The notes below the pieces were generated by a model that saw nothing but the letters and a program-made list of their open reading frames with translations, did not search any database and was not told the origin of the DNA. A DNA stretch of 64,000 nucleotides from JADZAI01 sp047602465 (lineage in GTDB: Bacteria; Pseudomonadota; Alphaproteobacteria; Micropepsales; Micropepsaceae), in assembly GCA_047602465.1 (NCBI GenBank), contig JASGHF010000001.1, forward strand, positions 372,001 through 436,000. The letters are read 5' to 3'. The number at the start of each line of letters is the position of its first letter. The stretch's first letter is position 1. Both the position numbers and the translations under genes were made by a program. Shown here one piece after another: positions 61,941 to 64,000 of the stretch.

Positions 61941-63130
61941 CGACGCTCGGCCCGAACATTCTGCATTTCGCCAGGCTGCTGCGCGCCGCAGGCCTGCCGC
62001 TCGGCCCCGGACAGGCCCTGGCCGCCGCCGAAGCCGTCGCGTTGGCCGGTGTCGGCGACAAGACTGTTCTCCGCCAGGCCCTGTTCGCGACCCTCGTCAC
62101 CCGCCGCGATCAGATCGCCCTGTTCGACCAGGCGTTCGAACTCTTCTGGCGCGATCCCCGGCTTGGCGACCGCGCCATGGCCATGCTGATACCGCTGATG
62201 AAGCCGGAGGCCGAGCCTGCCAGGGCGGCGGGCGCGCGCCGCCTTGCCGAAGCGCTGAGCGCGGGTCAGACCGTGCCTGAGCGCCGCGAAACCGATATCG
62301 ACATCGACATGACGCTTACCGCCTCCGCTGACGAGATCCTTCGCACCAGGGATTTCGAGCAGATGAGCGCTGAAGAAATCGCACGCGCCCGCACGCTTGT
62401 CGCGCGCCTGCCGCTCGACATCGCCGCCCACCCGACGCGCCGCCTTGCGCCCGCCGCCCATGGCCCGCGCATCGACATGCGCCGCACCCTGCGCGCCAGC
62501 ATCCGCGAAGGCGGCGACGTCATCGACCTCAAGCGCGCGCGCCGGCGCGAACGCCCGCCGCCGGTCGTCGCCCTCTGCGATATCTCCGGCTCGATGAGCC
62601 GCTATGCCCGCGTCTTCCTGCATTTCCTCCATGCGCTCACCGAACAGCGCCGACGGCGCGGCCAGCGCATCGAGACTTTCGTGTTCGGCACACGCCTCAC
62701 CAACGCCACCCGCGCGCTGCGCCACCGCGATATCGATGAAGCGCTCGACACGATCGGCCGCGATGCGGGCGACTGGGGTGGCGGCACGCGGATCGGCGCG
62801 GCGATCCGCGAATTCAACTATCGCTGGTCGCGCCGCGTGCTGGGTCAGGGCGCCATCGTCCTGCTCATCACCGATGGTCTCGACCGCGACGATTCCGGTG
62901 CGCTGGAGGTCGAGGCCGCCCGGCTCGCCCGCTCCTGCCGCGAACTGATCTGGATGAACCCGCTGCTGCGCTATGCCGCCTTCCAGCCAAAGGCCGCGGG
63001 CATCCGCGCCTTGCTGCCGCACGCCGACCGTTTCCTGCCCCTCTACAACATCGCGACCCTGTCAGACCTCGCCGCCGAGCTTGCCGGGACGGCGCGGAAG
63101 GCCCATCTCGAACATCGACGTTCTGCTTGA
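61937..63130 (+). CDS. coxE: VWA-domain protein CoxE
   Basis: 397 residues. Helical N-terminal region (FARLLRAAGLPLGPGQALAAAEA), a linker rich in Arg, then the von Willebrand A domain from about 205: MIDAS motif CDISGSMSRYARVFLHF, further ligand loop WGGGTRIGAAIREF and ITDGLDRDDSG. MoxR/VWA pairs act as chaperones for metal-cofactor enzymes. Starts at GTG 61937 within the coxD stop. Confidence 0.9.
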   Translation: MTTLGPNILHFARLLRAAGLPLGPGQALAAAEAVALAGVGDKTVLRQALFATLVTRRDQIALFDQAFELFWRDPRLGDRAMAMLIPLMKPEAEPARAAGARRLAEALSAGQTVPERRETDIDIDMTLTASADEILRTRDFEQMSAEEIARARTLVARLPLDIAAHPTRRLAPAAHGPRIDMRRTLRASIREGGDVIDLKRARRRERPPPVVALCDISGSMSRYARVFLHFLHALTEQRRRRGQRIETFVFGTRLTNATRALRHRDIDEALDTIGRDAGDWGGGTRIGAAIREFNYRWSRRVLGQGAIVLLITDGLDRDDSGALEVEAARLARSCRELIWMNPLLRYAAFQPKAAGIRALLPHADRFLPLYNIATLSDLAAELAGTARKAHLEHRRSA

Positions 63131-63140
63131 GGATTCGCCC

Positions 63141-63458
63141 ATGAACGACGACCGCGTGCTGGAACAGGCCGAGGCCTGGATCGCCGAAGGCCGCAAGGTT
63201 GCGCTCGCGACCGTCGTGAAGACGTGGGGGTCGGCCCCCCGTCCGGCCGGCAGCCAGCTCGCCATCAACGACACCGGCGCATTCGTCGGCTCGGTTTCCG
63301 GCGGCTGCATCGAAGGCGCCGTCGCCGCCGAAGCGCAGGCGATCATGAAATCCGGCGAGGTGGTCACGCTCCATTTCGGCGTCAGCAACGAACAGGCATG
63401 GGACATCGGCCTCGCCTGCGGCGGCGAAATCGAGGTCTTCGTGGAGCGCGTCGCTTGA
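63141..63458 (+). CDS. XdhC/CoxI-family N-terminal domain protein
   Basis: 105 residues holding only the N-terminal XdhC domain: ALATVVKTWGSAPRPAGSQLAIN, the GSVSGGCIEGAVAAEAQ motif (with the conserved cysteine) and a final DIGLACGGEIEVFVE with a second conserved cysteine. XdhC binds Moco, helps sulphurate it and protects it before insertion. GAGGA precedes the ATG. The usual C-terminal Rossmann domain is in the next gene, overlapping by four bases, so XdhC is split in two here. Confidence 0.87.
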   Translation: MNDDRVLEQAEAWIAEGRKVALATVVKTWGSAPRPAGSQLAINDTGAFVGSVSGGCIEGAVAAEAQAIMKSGEVVTLHFGVSNEQAWDIGLACGGEIEVFVERVA

Positions 63459-64000
63459 AGCTCGCCAGTCTGAAAGCCCTGACCGCTGCGCGCGCAACGG
63501 GGCGCGAAATCGCCATGGCCACGCTGCTGTCAACGGGCGAGGAACGGGTCATCGACCTGACCCAACCGCCCCAGGACGATCTCGACGCCCTCGCCGTCCG
63601 CGCCGCCGGCCGCGACGAAAGCGGTCCCGCCGAGTTCCAGGGCGAGACCTGGTTCATCAATGTCTTCAACCCGCCGGTCGCCCTGGTCATCGTCGGCGCC
63701 GTCCATATCGCCCAGCCGCTCAGCCGCATGGCGGCGGCCCTCGGTTGGCGCGTCAACGTGATCGACCCGCGCACCGCCTTCGCCAGCGAAGCCCGTTTTC
63801 CCGGCGTCCCGCTGTCGCATGACTGGCCGGACGCCGCGCTCGTCAGTATCGGCGTCACCAGCCGCACGGCCGTCGTGACGCTGACCCATGACCCGAAACT
63901 CGACGATCCCGCCCTGCAGGAGGCGCTCCGCAGCCGCGCTTTCTATGTCGGTGCGCTCGGCTCGCGAAAGACCCACGCCGCCCGCCTCGCACGCCTCGAA
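63455..64000 (+). CDS. XdhC/CoxI-family Rossmann domain protein (cut by window edge)
   Basis: 182 codons open to the end of the window. An N-terminal block (about 1-70, ATGREIAMATLLSTGEERVIDL) precedes the XdhC Rossmann domain: VALVIVGAVHIAQPLSRMAAALGWRVNVIDPRTAFA, then LVSIGVTSRTAVVTLTHDPKLD and FYVGALGSRKTHAARLARL, all standard. Start is TTG 63455, overlapping the previous stop (TTGA). Expected to bind a dinucleotide and act with the preceding protein in maturing the Mo enzyme. Confidence 0.87.
   Translation, partial: MKLASLKALTAARATGREIAMATLLSTGEERVIDLTQPPQDDLDALAVRAAGRDESGPAEFQGETWFINVFNPPVALVIVGAVHIAQPLSRMAAALGWRVNVIDPRTAFASEARFPGVPLSHDWPDAALVSIGVTSRTAVVTLTHDPKLDDPALQEALRSRAFYVGALGSRKTHAARLARLE

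Overview
The window reads as a chromosomal segment of a high-GC alphaproteobacterium. The minus-strand block rpoZ-rsh-pyrE-pdxJ-acpS-lepB-lepB-rnc-era-recO-(adh)-parC is a gene order I associate with Alphaproteobacteria. The NDUFS4-type complex I subunit, Aap-type amino-acid transporter, RSH-type ppGpp enzyme, Mg-type HemB and dapA-smpB pair agree with this. I cannot place the genus. I see no prophage, insertion sequence, CRISPR array or plasmid gene. Genes are tightly packed: neighbours often share ATGA, GTGA or TTGA, several convergent pairs share stop-codon bases, and no gap exceeds about 290 bases.

Layout. 1-6.0 kb: branched-chain acyl-CoA catabolism genes (3-hydroxyisobutyryl-CoA hydrolase, isobutyryl-CoA dehydrogenase, a 3-hydroxyisobutyrate-dehydrogenase-family enzyme) with hemB, mscL, a TetR regulator and a flavin reductase. 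6.1-9.3 kb: motB, the N-degron enzyme bpt, a secreted protein and a diguanylate cyclase. 9.4-21.2 kb: the housekeeping block. 21.2-25.6 kb: folK, a NYN-domain protein, a family-5 uracil-DNA glycosylase, two exported proteins and cspA. 25.8-36.7 kb: SDS-type sulfatase, Moco oxidoreductase, smpB, dapA, slt, hydrolases, photolyase, sulfurtransferase, acetyltransferase. 36.7-40.8 kb: aapJQMP. 40.9-43.8 kb: metC with an acyl-CoA carboxyltransferase and a tiny biotin carrier. 44-50.6 kb: assorted enzymes, exported proteins and two tRNAs. 50.6-53.2 kb: a TPP riboswitch followed by a thiamine-precursor ABC transporter. 53.2-55 kb: a 2OG oxygenase and a double cold-shock protein with a long glycine/arginine linker. 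55.1-64 kb: a form-II CoxL-type molybdenum hydroxylase cluster (coxG, coxS, coxL, coxM, coxD, coxE and two XdhC-type genes) that runs off the end.

The most striking pattern is that six protein genes (a 3-hydroxyisobutyrate-dehydrogenase-family gene, a flavin reductase gene, era, rpoZ, dapA and a secreted-protein gene) and tRNA-Arg each carry exactly one surplus A/T base. On one strand it is always an A run directly after G that is one base too long, and in five of seven cases a GANTC pentamer is present before or after the insertion. Era, DapA and tRNA-Arg are expected to be needed, so I think these are systematic sequence errors more likely than real mutations. They decide how those genes must be read. 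Other items worth attention are the cold-shock/RGG/cold-shock protein, a 42-codon ORF locked between photolyase and sulfurtransferase by ATGA overlaps at both ends, the riboswitch/TTG-start arrangement, and the Cox-type cluster with its split XdhC and palindromic upstream sites.
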